Source of the DNA: UBA9732 sp963599445
Lineage (GTDB): Bacteria > Spirochaetota > Spirochaetia > Sphaerochaetales > Sphaerochaetaceae
Reading direction: 5' to 3'
Length of the DNA stretch: 64,000 nucleotides
Assembly (NCBI GenBank): GCA_963599445.1
Contig: CAVBWZ010000012.1
Coordinates: forward strand, 16,400 to 80,399
This document shows, in pieces, positions 7,818 to 15,734 of this stretch; the stretch's first letter is position 1, and the number at the start of each line of letters is the position of its first letter. The notes under the pieces are model-generated. The model searched no databases and had not been told where the DNA came from. It was given only the letters and a program-made list of their open reading frames with translations. A program made the position numbers and the translations under genes.

Positions 7818-9140
7818 ATGCAAACAAAACTTGATTTTATCGGCGGAAATACAAAGCGCTGCCTATTGGCGATGGCACTTCCGATGATTGCCGCCATGTT
7901 CCTCAACATGATGTATAACCTCGTGGACAGCCTGTGGATTGGAAACCTGTTGGGCGAGACAGCCTATGCCGCACTCACGAACTCCACTCCCATCATTCTG
8001 ATTCTGACCTCGGTTGCAATGGGTGCGACGAATGGAGTTTCCATTTTGCTTTCTCAGGCGATTGGAGCAGGGGACAAGGAGAAAACGGAAAGCCTGATTA
8101 CTACATCGTTCTGCGCGGCCGTTGCATTTTCGTTGCTCGCGACGGTTTTGCTGGAGGTGTTTCTGCCGGGAATTTTGAAGGCACTGAATACCCCGGCTGA
8201 AACATATGACATGGCATACAGCTATCTGTCCATCTATGTTCTGGGGTATTTGGCCGTCTACCTCTACCTTTACTTCACCGCCGTTCTGCGCAGTTTTGGC
8301 AATTCCATGTTTCAGGCTGTGGCTATGCTGGTATCCACGATTCTGAATGCAATTCTTGACCCGCTTTTCATTCACTTAATCGGCTTCCACGGAGCTGCGA
8401 TTGCAACGCTTCTCTCTCAGCTGATTTGCTTGCTTTTCATGCTGGTTTATCTGAGAAAGAAAAATTTATTTGCGTTCAAGCTCTCTGCGTTTGACAGGTA
8501 CGAAGTCTTGCCTCTCGTTCAAAAAGCGGTTCCGTCCGTGATTCAGCAGAGCATCCCCGCCATCAGCACCACATTTCTCACTGCGCTCGTCAGTACATAC
8601 AGCGTCACGGCGATTGCGGCCTACGGTGTGACCGGCAAGTTGGAAACCATTCTGTTCTACCCTGCAATGGCGCTGAATATGGTCTTGACCACGATTGTCG
8701 GGCAATGCTCCGGCGGCAAGCGGTATGACCGAGCGAAGGACTATTTGAAATGCGCACTGGGCTACGGCTGCGGCCTGCTTGTGATCCTCTCCACTTTAGT
8801 GGTCGGATTCTCCAAACAGCTTTCCAGTTTGTTCGTCAAGAGCGACGGTGTGGCGGCCATTGTGGGAACGTATTTCCTAATCGTCAGTATTGGGTACATT
8901 CTGAATACAGTCACAAACTGCTATCTTGGAACGATTAACGGTATGGGAAAGCCCTCGAAAAGCATGTTCCTGATGATCTTCTATTACATCATTGTGCGGA
9001 TGCCTTTGGCTTATCTGCTTTCCCATCTTGGTTTTGGCCTGAATGGGATTTGGACTGCGGTACTGGCCAGTCATGTGGTGGCAAGTTTTGCAGCAGCAAC
9101 AACGGGGACGATGGTTGTAAAAAGAGGTGAAAAATCATAA
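7818..9140 (+). CDS. MATE family multidrug efflux transporter
   Basis: This 440-residue polytopic membrane protein of MATE/NorM type has about twelve predicted helices in two halves. Recognisable features are an N-terminal GNTKRCLLAMALPMIAAMFLNMMYNLVDSLWIGNLLG and the repeated segment QAVAMLVSTILNAILDPLFI. It would export cationic drugs or metabolites in exchange for Na+ or H+. I chose ATG 7818 because AGGAAAGG lies 9 nt upstream; the open frame extends to 7776 without a ribosome site. It is transcribed in the same direction as the upstream TetR gene and is probably controlled by it. Composition matches the foreign cargo. Confidence 0.9.
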   Translation: MQTKLDFIGGNTKRCLLAMALPMIAAMFLNMMYNLVDSLWIGNLLGETAYAALTNSTPIILILTSVAMGATNGVSILLSQAIGAGDKEKTESLITTSFCAAVAFSLLATVLLEVFLPGILKALNTPAETYDMAYSYLSIYVLGYLAVYLYLYFTAVLRSFGNSMFQAVAMLVSTILNAILDPLFIHLIGFHGAAIATLLSQLICLLFMLVYLRKKNLFAFKLSAFDRYEVLPLVQKAVPSVIQQSIPAISTTFLTALVSTYSVTAIAAYGVTGKLETILFYPAMALNMVLTTIVGQCSGGKRYDRAKDYLKCALGYGCGLLVILSTLVVGFSKQLSSLFVKSDGVAAIVGTYFLIVSIGYILNTVTNCYLGTINGMGKPSKSMFLMIFYYIIVRMPLAYLLSHLGFGLNGIWTAVLASHVVASFAAATTGTMVVKRGEKS

Positions 9141-9159
9141 GGGATGCTTCTCTTTGCTA

Positions 9160-9204
9160 TTGACAGATACGCCTTTCATAAGTATAACGTCTAATATGCA
9201 TTAG
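9160..9204 (+). promoter_or_regulatory. Promoter plus dyad before second TetR gene
   Basis: TTGACA (9160-9165), a 17-nt spacer and TATAAC (9183-9188) are followed by the inverted repeat CTAAT-ATGC-ATTAG (9191-9204), placed over the expected transcription start. This suggests autoregulation by the TetR protein encoded at 9253. Confidence 0.65.
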
Positions 9205-9252
9205 ATGATATGTATTGAACAATATGTTTTAGAGAATGAAAGGATGCAAACT

Positions 9253-9876
9253 ATGGCTCCAAAGAATAAGTTTACGAAGGAAGAAATGATAGAAGCTGCG
9301 ATGCGCGTTGTGCAGACCAAAGGTATCGATGGCCTGACCGCAAAGACGATGGCAGACGAACTCGGAACCTCCACCCAGCCTGTTTTTACCGCTTTTGGCT
9401 CAATGGATACCGTCAAGCAGGAAGTCTATGCTGCAGCAGTGCGTGTGTATGACAGCTATGTGGATGCTGGGCTGAAGGAAAAGATTCCGTTCTTTGGTGT
9501 CGGGATGCAGTATATCCGGTTTGCACGGGAAGAACCGGAGCTTTATCGGTTCCTCTTTTTGACGCGGACGCAAGATCAGGAATATAGCGTCATGAAAGCC
9601 ATGCGGCATTTGCAGGAGTTTGTTCGGCCAATGCTGGTGAACATTTACCATGTTACTGACGAAGAAGCAGACCTTTATTTCCGTGATCTGTGGTTCGTCG
9701 TGCATAGTCTGTCCACTCTGATAGTGACCGGCGATTGCCCATACTCCGACTGGGAGATTGGGCAAATTCTAACGGGCTTCAGCATCAGCATCTGCAAATC
9801 CATCAAGGAAATTCCCGGCTTTGCGGCAGGCACCTTTGACCGTGATGCTGCGTTTCGAGCGCTGAGTTCTAAATGA
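9253..9876 (+). CDS. TetR/AcrR family transcriptional regulator
   Basis: This 207-residue protein has an N-terminal helix-turn-helix (EEMIEAAMRVVQTKGIDGLTAKTMADELGTSTQPVFTAFGSM) and a C-terminal domain resembling the TetR_C group with conserved aromatic residues (YIRFAREEPELYRFLFL). ATG 9253 is preferred, with GAAAGG at 9237; ATG 9244 is also in frame. It is followed by small genes, a serine hydrolase and an acetyltransferase, which may be its regulon. It belongs to the foreign cargo. Confidence 0.88.
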   Translation: MAPKNKFTKEEMIEAAMRVVQTKGIDGLTAKTMADELGTSTQPVFTAFGSMDTVKQEVYAAAVRVYDSYVDAGLKEKIPFFGVGMQYIRFAREEPELYRFLFLTRTQDQEYSVMKAMRHLQEFVRPMLVNIYHVTDEEADLYFRDLWFVVHSLSTLIVTGDCPYSDWEIGQILTGFSISICKSIKEIPGFAAGTFDRDAAFRALSSK

Positions 9877-9892
9877 ACCGAGGTGATTTCAA

Positions 9893-10081
9893 GTGGCAGA
9901 CAAAACGAATACCAAAATTGATTGGCTTTGCTGCCCAAGATGCGGCGGCAAAACAAGAACGCAGATATTGCCGCACACGGTATTGGAGGAATATCCGCTA
10001 TTCTGTCCGAAGTGCAAATACACCTGCGTAATCCGTTTCAAGGACGGAAGAATTGAAAAAATCAAAATGCCAGACGCTTAG
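9893..10081 (+). CDS. Cysteine-rich KTR-type small zinc-ribbon protein
   Basis: This 62-residue protein has CCPRCGGKTR near the start and FCPKCKYTC later, two CxxC knuckles that probably bind one zinc. The CPxCGGKTR pattern matches the Cys_rich_KTR family found in Firmicutes mobile elements. The start is GTG with GAGGTGA 6 nt upstream. The function is unknown. It follows the TetR gene by 16 nt and probably shares its transcript, and a hairpin with a T-tract follows. Confidence 0.75.
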   Translation: MADKTNTKIDWLCCPRCGGKTRTQILPHTVLEEYPLFCPKCKYTCVIRFKDGRIEKIKMPDA

Positions 10082-10127
10082 ACGCAGTGCAATCCGAGAT
10101 GATTGGTTTGTGCTGCGTTTTTATTTT
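10082..10127 (+). terminator. Terminator after KTR gene
   Basis: ACGCAG ... CTGCGT arms, with further partial pairing towards a long loop, are followed by TTTTTATTTT. The stem is imperfect. Confidence 0.5.
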
Positions 10128-10143
10128 GTAAGGAGGCATATGG

Positions 10144-10272
10144 ATGAAAGATGTGTTTCTTGCATATGTCGATTTCGCGGTTGAAGTTGCAAAGAAGTTA
10201 AACCTGTTCGCCAGTGAATCTGATCTTCAGGAAACCATCAATTTCTGGAAACATTGTCAAAGAGTGCAGTAG
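10144..10272 (+). CDS. Small hypothetical protein (42 aa)
   Basis: The ATG at 10144 has AAGGAGG 8 nt upstream and opens a 42-codon frame ending TAG. The product begins MKDVFLAYVDFAVEVAKKLN and ends with a helical segment FWKHCQRVQ; it is predicted to be largely helical. I do not recognise a family. The strong ribosome site and its placement in the cargo support expression. It could also be the remnant of a longer gene. Confidence 0.5.
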   Translation: MKDVFLAYVDFAVEVAKKLNLFASESDLQETINFWKHCQRVQ

Positions 10273-10344
10273 AGAGGGAACCTACGCAAAAACGTGAATT
10301 GAAATGCTTAATGCTTGAAGCGAGGAGGGCTGAAGTATCCGTCT

Positions 10345-10593
10345 ATGCAAAAAGGAAATAAAAATGGCCGAAAACTTGAGCCGTGGAGAATAGTCGTAGG
10401 CACATTGTCCATAGCGTTCATCATATTTCTATGGGTAAAAAATGATATTGCATCTACTTTGGTTGCAATGCCGAAGGAACAGGCCATACCGCTTGCTGTT
10501 ACAACCATTGCAGTTTCTGTGGTTAAAGTTGCTGTAATTGCAGGTGTGCTTCTTTTGGCTAAATGGGTTATCGGAAAAATCAAAAGCAAATGA
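10345..10593 (+). CDS. Small membrane protein, unknown
   Basis: This 82-residue protein has a basic N-terminus (MQKGNKNGRKLEPWR) and two hydrophobic helices (about residues 18-35 and 52-75). GAGGAGGG lies at 10321, rather far (17 nt) from this ATG; an upstream in-frame TTG at 10315 would remove that problem only by placing the site inside the gene. I cannot assign a function. It sits between the 42-residue frame and the serine hydrolase, all in one direction. Confidence 0.5.
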   Translation: MQKGNKNGRKLEPWRIVVGTLSIAFIIFLWVKNDIASTLVAMPKEQAIPLAVTTIAVSVVKVAVIAGVLLLAKWVIGKIKSK

Positions 10594-10622
10594 GCGCGAG
10601 AATAAGCACAGAAGGAGAGTAT

Positions 10623-11603
10623 ATGAAGCAGGAGAAAATTGCAGCAATGGAAACCGCTATTGATGTGGACTACAGCAATATTGCTGGTCTGGTCGTGCTG
10701 AAAGATGGCCAAACGGTTTATGAAAACTATTTTGGGGGCTGCACAGCAGAAAGTCGCATCCATGTTTTCTCGGTGACAAAGAGCATTGTTTCCATCCTGT
10801 TCGGAATCGTGCTGGACAAAGGCTATCTTGACAGCATTGACCGAAAGGTATTGGAGTTTTACCCGGAATACGTTATCAAACGTGGTGAAAAGACAATTCA
10901 GCATGTCACAATTCGGGATATGCTCACCATGACAGCACCCTATAAATATAAGTCCACTCCCTACACAAAGTATTTCACAAGCCTGGATTGGGCGAAATTT
11001 TCTCTTGATGTATTAGGTGGAAAGGGACGGATTGGTGTGTTCCGCTACACGCCGCTGATCGGGCCGGACATTCTGACCGGCATTCTTGTAAAAGTAACTG
11101 GGCAATCCGTTCTCGACTTTGCAAGAGAGAACTTGTTTTCTCCGCTGGGTATTGCTTTGAAGCAGAATATCACGTTCCACAGCAAAGAAGAACAGATGGC
11201 GTTTTATAAAGCGACTGATAGGAGCGTTTGGGTTGCTGACCCAAACGGAGTGAATGCGGGCGGTTGGGGGCTCACTCTTTCTCCGATGGATATGGCGAAA
11301 ATCGGTGAGCTTATCCGGAATAGCGGTGTCTGTGATGGAAGGCGCATTGTATCTGAAGAATGGGTGCGTGAGAGTACATCTGAGCAAAGTCGGTGGATGG
11401 AGCGGGATTTGCCCTATGGATATTTGTGGTGGATTCTTGAGCAGGAGCACGGATGTGCTGCGATGGGTGACGGTGGAAATATCATCTATGTCAGCCAAGA
11501 TAAGAATATGGTTGTTGCGATTGCCTCCCGCTTTCAGCAAAGAGCGAAAGACAGAATCGAATTCATTAAGGAGTATGTCGAGCCAATATTTGCCAATATT
11601 TGA
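10623..11603 (+). CDS. Serine hydrolase, beta-lactamase class C family
   Basis: This 326-residue cytoplasmic-looking protein has no signal peptide. The nucleophile motif SxxK is seen as SVTKS (about residue 60). The second motif region reads FRYTP where YxN or YSN is usual, and the third is GDGGN in place of the common HTGGG. The body LTMTAPYK ... GGWGLTLSPMDMAKIGELI matches the esterase/PBP-like class C family. ATG 10623 has GAAGGAGAG upstream. Possible roles are esterase, peptidase or resistance hydrolase; the altered second motif makes the substrate uncertain. It is part of the foreign cargo. Confidence 0.82.
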   Translation: MKQEKIAAMETAIDVDYSNIAGLVVLKDGQTVYENYFGGCTAESRIHVFSVTKSIVSILFGIVLDKGYLDSIDRKVLEFYPEYVIKRGEKTIQHVTIRDMLTMTAPYKYKSTPYTKYFTSLDWAKFSLDVLGGKGRIGVFRYTPLIGPDILTGILVKVTGQSVLDFARENLFSPLGIALKQNITFHSKEEQMAFYKATDRSVWVADPNGVNAGGWGLTLSPMDMAKIGELIRNSGVCDGRRIVSEEWVRESTSEQSRWMERDLPYGYLWWILEQEHGCAAMGDGGNIIYVSQDKNMVVAIASRFQQRAKDRIEFIKEYVEPIFANI

Positions 11604-11642
11604 TTGAAACGCCATTGGCGCGGAAATGGAGAATGAAAAACA

Positions 11643-12185
11643 ATGAAGATTGAAACAGAGCGCCTTTTTCTGAGGGAAATGGCACCAGAGGATTTTAATG
11701 CGCTGTACGCCGTGCTTGCTGATTCTGACATCATGCAGCATTACCCTTACACCTTTGACGAGGCTCGCGTCAAAAACTGGATCAGCAAAAACACCGAGCG
11801 TTACCATGTGTTCGGCTTCGGCCTGTGGGCCGTCTGTTTGAAACCTACGGGTGAGATGATCGGTGACTGCGGGCTAACCATGCAGAATATAGGCGGTACG
11901 ATTCTGCCAGAGATCGGCTATCATATCGCAAAGGCACACCAGCGCCAAGGCTTTGCAACAGAAGCGGCGCAGGCTGTTCGTGACTGGACATTTACGCATA
12001 CGACTTTAGGCATGGTGTATTCCTATATGAAAAAGGCAAACACTCCGTCCTCCGCCACCGCCCGTGCAAACGGTATGACGTTGCTAAATGAGTTTACCGG
12101 TGACGAGGGCGAGCAGACCGTTGTATATGGCATCAGCCGCAAAGAATGGCAGAATCAGGAAATATCAAAGGAGATTGTCAAATAA
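11643..12185 (+). CDS. GNAT family N-acetyltransferase (RimJ/RimL-like)
   Basis: This 180-residue protein starts METERLFLR-like (MKIETERLFLREMAPEDF), the hallmark of the RimJ/RimL branch. The acetyl-CoA-binding region appears as EIGYHIAKAHQRQGFATEAA (the Q/RxxG/A loop is QRQGFA). It would transfer an acetyl group from acetyl-CoA to an amine on a protein, antibiotic or small molecule. It follows the serine hydrolase by 39 nt with GGAGA before the ATG, so it is probably co-transcribed. The C-terminus overlaps the start of a broken downstream gene. Confidence 0.85.
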   Translation: MKIETERLFLREMAPEDFNALYAVLADSDIMQHYPYTFDEARVKNWISKNTERYHVFGFGLWAVCLKPTGEMIGDCGLTMQNIGGTILPEIGYHIAKAHQRQGFATEAAQAVRDWTFTHTTLGMVYSYMKKANTPSSATARANGMTLLNEFTGDEGEQTVVYGISRKEWQNQEISKEIVK

Positions 12186-12358
12186 AAACCTTAAATGTTA
12201 TCCAAAAGTTGTCAAAAATCGGAAAAATCCCCAGCAGGATTATGTTCTTCTTCTGCATCGTTGGTACGGTATATGCGGTGATGTCAGCAGGCATGCACAT
12301 GAATGCGTTTGATTCCTATGACGTATCGGGTGTGGCAATCCCCAGACACCATATATGA
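12176..12358 (+). pseudogene. N-terminal remnant of a DUF2975-like membrane protein
   Basis: The frame carries KTLNVIQKLSKIGKIPSR followed by a hydrophobic stretch FFFCIVGTVYAV, which resembles the start of DUF2975 (YoaS-like) proteins. It then runs out at TGA after IPRHHI. There is no proper start codon in frame, although AAAGGAG lies at 12168, and the rest of the usual roughly 150-residue protein is missing. I read it as a deletion remnant between the acetyltransferase and the ABC genes. Confidence 0.5.
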
Positions 12359-12438
12359 TTCTATGATTTTGTACCGGCAACAACGCCGACGGTTATTTTG
12401 CCTGCTGAATAAGGCGATTGTGAGAGGAGGGATTGAAT

Positions 12439-13104
12439 ATGAGCGTCTTGCAGACAATCAATCTCAAAAAATACTACGGCACGAAGCCAAACATTGTCCG
12501 TGCGCTGGACGGCGTGAATTTCTCCGTGGACGATGGCGAGTTCGTTGCGGTCATTGGAGCCTCCGGCAGCGGCAAATCCACGCTTCTCAATATGATAGGC
12601 GGTCTGGATACCCCCACCTCTGGCCGCGTGATTGTGCGCGGACAGGATTTGGCAGGGATGGATGACGAAGCGTTGACGCTGTTTCGGCGGCGTAATATTG
12701 GCTTTGTCTTTCAGAATTACAATCTCGTTCCAATGCTGAGCGTACAGGAAAACATTGTTCTGCCTGTGGAGCTGGACGGGCATACCGCAGAACGCAGTTT
12801 CCTGGAGGACATCGTTTCCATGCTGGGGCTGAAAGACCGGCTGTATGCCATGCCGAATACACTTTCAGGAGGTCAGCAGCAGCGCGTCGCCATTGCCCGC
12901 GCCCTGATTACCAAACCGGCTATCATTCTAGCCGATGAGCCTACCGGAAGTCTGGACAGCCAGACCAGCACAGATGTGCTGGAGCTGCTTCGGCGCAGTA
13001 GCCGCCAGTTTCACCAGACCATCGTGATGATTACCCACAATGACTCCATCACCCGCCTTGCGGATAGAATCGTATGCATTGGTGACGGCAGGATTGTGGG
13101 ATGA
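12439..13104 (+). CDS. ABC transporter ATP-binding protein (MacB/BceA-type)
   Basis: This 221-residue ATPase has Walker A GASGSGKST, signature LSGGQQQR, Walker B ILADEPTGSLD and a switch histidine in VMITHND. GRDLAG-like and FVFQNYNLVP segments place it with the LolD/MacB/BceA group that energises FtsX-type permeases. GAGGAGG lies 8 nt before the ATG. It overlaps or abuts the permease gene and probably forms an antimicrobial-peptide export or detoxification pump with it. It is foreign cargo. Confidence 0.93.
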   Translation: MSVLQTINLKKYYGTKPNIVRALDGVNFSVDDGEFVAVIGASGSGKSTLLNMIGGLDTPTSGRVIVRGQDLAGMDDEALTLFRRRNIGFVFQNYNLVPMLSVQENIVLPVELDGHTAERSFLEDIVSMLGLKDRLYAMPNTLSGGQQQRVAIARALITKPAIILADEPTGSLDSQTSTDVLELLRRSSRQFHQTIVMITHNDSITRLADRIVCIGDGRIVG

Positions 13105-13115
13105 GGGGCGGTGCT

Positions 13116-15137
13116 ATGAAGAAGAAGGCTATTACCCCCATCGTAAAGACGGTTGCCAAACGGGATATGCGTCCTGACAGTATCAAAAATGTATTTTCCC
13201 TGCTGACGGTCTGCCTTGTGACGGCGCTTCTGCTGTCGCTGGCACTCTATGAAAGCGGCTATGAAACAGCAAAGGACAGAGCCGCCGCAGGACAACCGCA
13301 GGTCGTTTTCTGCGACCTCTCCGTACAGCAGGCCGCAGCCCTGCAAGCGGATGAAGATATTACTTCCATCACTCTGAACGAATCAGAGAATGGCTTGGAT
13401 GCGTCAGTTACGCTTTTCGGTGCGGAGAAAATGACGCAGACCGGATTTTCGGATTATATTGCTGAGATCAGTGCAAAGTACGGCATCTGTCACCCTGTAA
13501 AGAACACCATGTTTCTGGACAGCCTATCGGACGGCAACCTGTTCAGTTCCGAACGGCTGCTCCTTGTGGGTGTGGCGTTGTTTGTCCTGCTGGTCAGCGC
13601 ACTGGTAATCTACAATATCTTCTACTTGTCCATAACGATGCAGATTCGACAGTTTGGGCAGTTCCGCACCATCGGAATGACCGCAAAACAGATCAGCGGC
13701 ATCATCCGTACAGAGCGGAAGCTGCTGTGCAGACGGGCAATTCCGGTTGGTCTGGTGATTGGAACATTCATTGCCTACTTGTTGCAGCCAAAAGGCTTTG
13801 CATGGAAACCTGTGGTTCTGTGGGGCCTCGTGATTGCTCTGGTGGTTGCGTTGGTAGTGCAGCTTGCGCTCAATCAGCCCACCAAAATCGCCAGCAGTGT
13901 TATACCAGCACGTTCTGCAAGGTTTTTTGAAGGTGCATCTGAAAATCGCATACCGCGAAGTAAAAAACGGAAGCTGTCTGCGTGGGGGCTTGCGCGAATC
14001 CATGTGACAGGCAGCCGCAAAAAGGTTATGGTGTCTGTGCTTTCTCTGGCTCTCAGCGGACTGCTGTTCACGCTGGCTGCAACCTATACGACCTCCGTAG
14101 ATGCGAAGACCATTGTAGAGCGGGAGCTTTACCAATACGGCCAATTTATCGTGGAAGAATCAGGACTGTACACGCAATCCGCACCGGAGCTGGACAATCT
14201 GACCTCTCGGATCACGAAGCTCCCTGGTGTGCAAGGCATCGAAAAAGTCACCGAAACCAGCATCAACTGGTCTACGGGTGGTAGCAGCGATGCTGATCAG
14301 CTTTCCATCATCGAAGCGGACGATATGCAGATGATCCAGCCATTTGTCAGAAGCGGCGAGGCCGATTATCAGCAGTTGGTAGCGGAAAACCAAGTCCTTG
14401 CCGTGGACGGCGCAGAGGGTGTTTCCATTGGTAGCTCCGTTGCGCTGATCTTTGAAGATGGCATAACGCAGCAATATACTGTTGGGGCAATACTGGACGA
14501 TGGCATTTACCATGATACTGCGGTATATGGTGGCTGGTTTCTGCTTCCGCGAGAGCTGCTGCCCGAAACGCCGGGGATGTTTGCAGTTTCTACAAAGTTG
14601 ATTGTCGATGCGGACAATGCCGAATTAAGCAATGTCGAAGCTGATTTGAGGGATTTGCTTAAAACCTCCAATCAGGCGACTTTGACCACCAAGCAGGAGG
14701 CTATCATTGAAAAGGATGCCGCCATTCGCCAAGTTAGCCTGTCCGTTGTGGGGATTACGCTGCTGTTTCTCTGTTTCAGCATCCTGATTTTTGCCAACAC
14801 GATTCTGATGAACATTATTGTCCGAAAAAATGAGTACGCCATGCTGCAATCCATCGGCATGACCTACCGACAGGTTCGGGCAATGCAGATTATGGAGAGT
14901 ATTCTGGAAGCGGGGGTTGGATTTGTTATTACACTGGTGCTGGGCATTATCTTCGGAATCGGGATGATTCAGGTTTTGACGCGCATGGGGATGTTCTATC
15001 TGGCCTATACATTCCCGTCTGCCATGTTCGCCCTGTACTGCGCCATCACGTTGATTGTCATGTTCGCCATTACATTCATTGCGTTCAATTCCATGCAGAA
15101 AGCGCCGCTGGTCGAGCGTATGCGGACAGTAGAGTGA
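13116..15137 (+). CDS. ABC transporter permease with FtsX domains (BceB/MacB-like)
   Basis: This 673-residue permease has an N-terminal helix, an FtsX-like membrane domain near residues 140-260, a large central extracytoplasmic part, and a second FtsX domain near the C-terminus (SIGMTYRQVRAMQIMESILEA). Such proteins pair with MacB/BceA ATPases and handle antimicrobial peptides, lipids or peptides. ATG 13116 has GAGGGGCGG upstream; an earlier ATG at 13101 overlaps the ATPase stop codon and is also possible. No BceRS-type regulators are adjacent. Confidence 0.88.
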   Translation: MKKKAITPIVKTVAKRDMRPDSIKNVFSLLTVCLVTALLLSLALYESGYETAKDRAAAGQPQVVFCDLSVQQAAALQADEDITSITLNESENGLDASVTLFGAEKMTQTGFSDYIAEISAKYGICHPVKNTMFLDSLSDGNLFSSERLLLVGVALFVLLVSALVIYNIFYLSITMQIRQFGQFRTIGMTAKQISGIIRTERKLLCRRAIPVGLVIGTFIAYLLQPKGFAWKPVVLWGLVIALVVALVVQLALNQPTKIASSVIPARSARFFEGASENRIPRSKKRKLSAWGLARIHVTGSRKKVMVSVLSLALSGLLFTLAATYTTSVDAKTIVERELYQYGQFIVEESGLYTQSAPELDNLTSRITKLPGVQGIEKVTETSINWSTGGSSDADQLSIIEADDMQMIQPFVRSGEADYQQLVAENQVLAVDGAEGVSIGSSVALIFEDGITQQYTVGAILDDGIYHDTAVYGGWFLLPRELLPETPGMFAVSTKLIVDADNAELSNVEADLRDLLKTSNQATLTTKQEAIIEKDAAIRQVSLSVVGITLLFLCFSILIFANTILMNIIVRKNEYAMLQSIGMTYRQVRAMQIMESILEAGVGFVITLVLGIIFGIGMIQVLTRMGMFYLAYTFPSAMFALYCAITLIVMFAITFIAFNSMQKAPLVERMRTVE

Positions 15138-15214
15138 GCCTGCACCACCTAAGGAAATGGAACATGAACCGAAAAATTGATCGAGCAAAACTATTTACAT
15201 AGGAGATTCATCAA

Positions 15215-15469
15215 ATGAGTATTCATAATCCAAAACGAAAGCGCAGCGTTACTTGTTCCATGTTGCTGGACGGCCAGGACAGCGATTCTGTTGCCCTGGA
15301 AGTCTCAAAGATATTTCCATATTTTTGGTTCTTCACGGAAAGTTCGGGGATTGGGAGATGGGAATCGAAGGAGATCATCCGGCCTTGGGCTGTCGGGGCT
15401 CTCTGGGCGTTTGGGGCCTATGGGGCCGTTAGGGCTGTTGAAGGCTGTTTAAACAATAGAGGTATCTGA
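15215..15469 (+). pseudogene. Small gene truncated by repeat element B
   Basis: ATG 15215 has TAGGAGA upstream and opens a frame MSIHNPKRKRSVTCSMLLDG of about 37 residues, which then enters repeat element B at 15327 and continues with element-derived sequence to a TGA. The basic start looks like a genuine small protein, but I do not recognise it. The likely reading is that the element inserted into, or recombined with, this gene and removed its 3' end. Confidence 0.45.
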
Positions 15470-15715
15470 GGCTTTTAAGATGGTTGCGGCGCTTGTGGCG
15501 GATGAGACGCCTAAGGCGCTTCAAGACGGTTGAAGTAGAGCGCTTCAGAGCGTGCCTGAATGTACCTGATAGTACCTGAGCGAACCCGAGTGTTCCGCAT
15601 TTCCAAATCCAGACTGTTCTAGAGTGGCACGAGCGGCTAGAACGGCTGGAACGTCCAGTTGAACAATGGAGGCACTGCGGCTTGTTTCAAATCCCCGACT
15701 TTTCCGTGAAGAGCC
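15327..15715. repeat. Non-coding element B with terminal inverted repeats
   Basis: This 389-bp direct-orientation copy of the element at 6619-7034 has ends GGTTCTTCACGGAAAGT and CTTTTCCGTGAAGAGCC. It lacks part of the GGCTAGAGA tandem seen in copy A. It lies at the right-hand joint of the foreign cargo and breaks the small gene at 15215. It ends 20 nt before the comEC stop codon. Confidence 0.75.
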
Positions 15716-15734
15716 TAAATTCTCCTGTTCCCTG

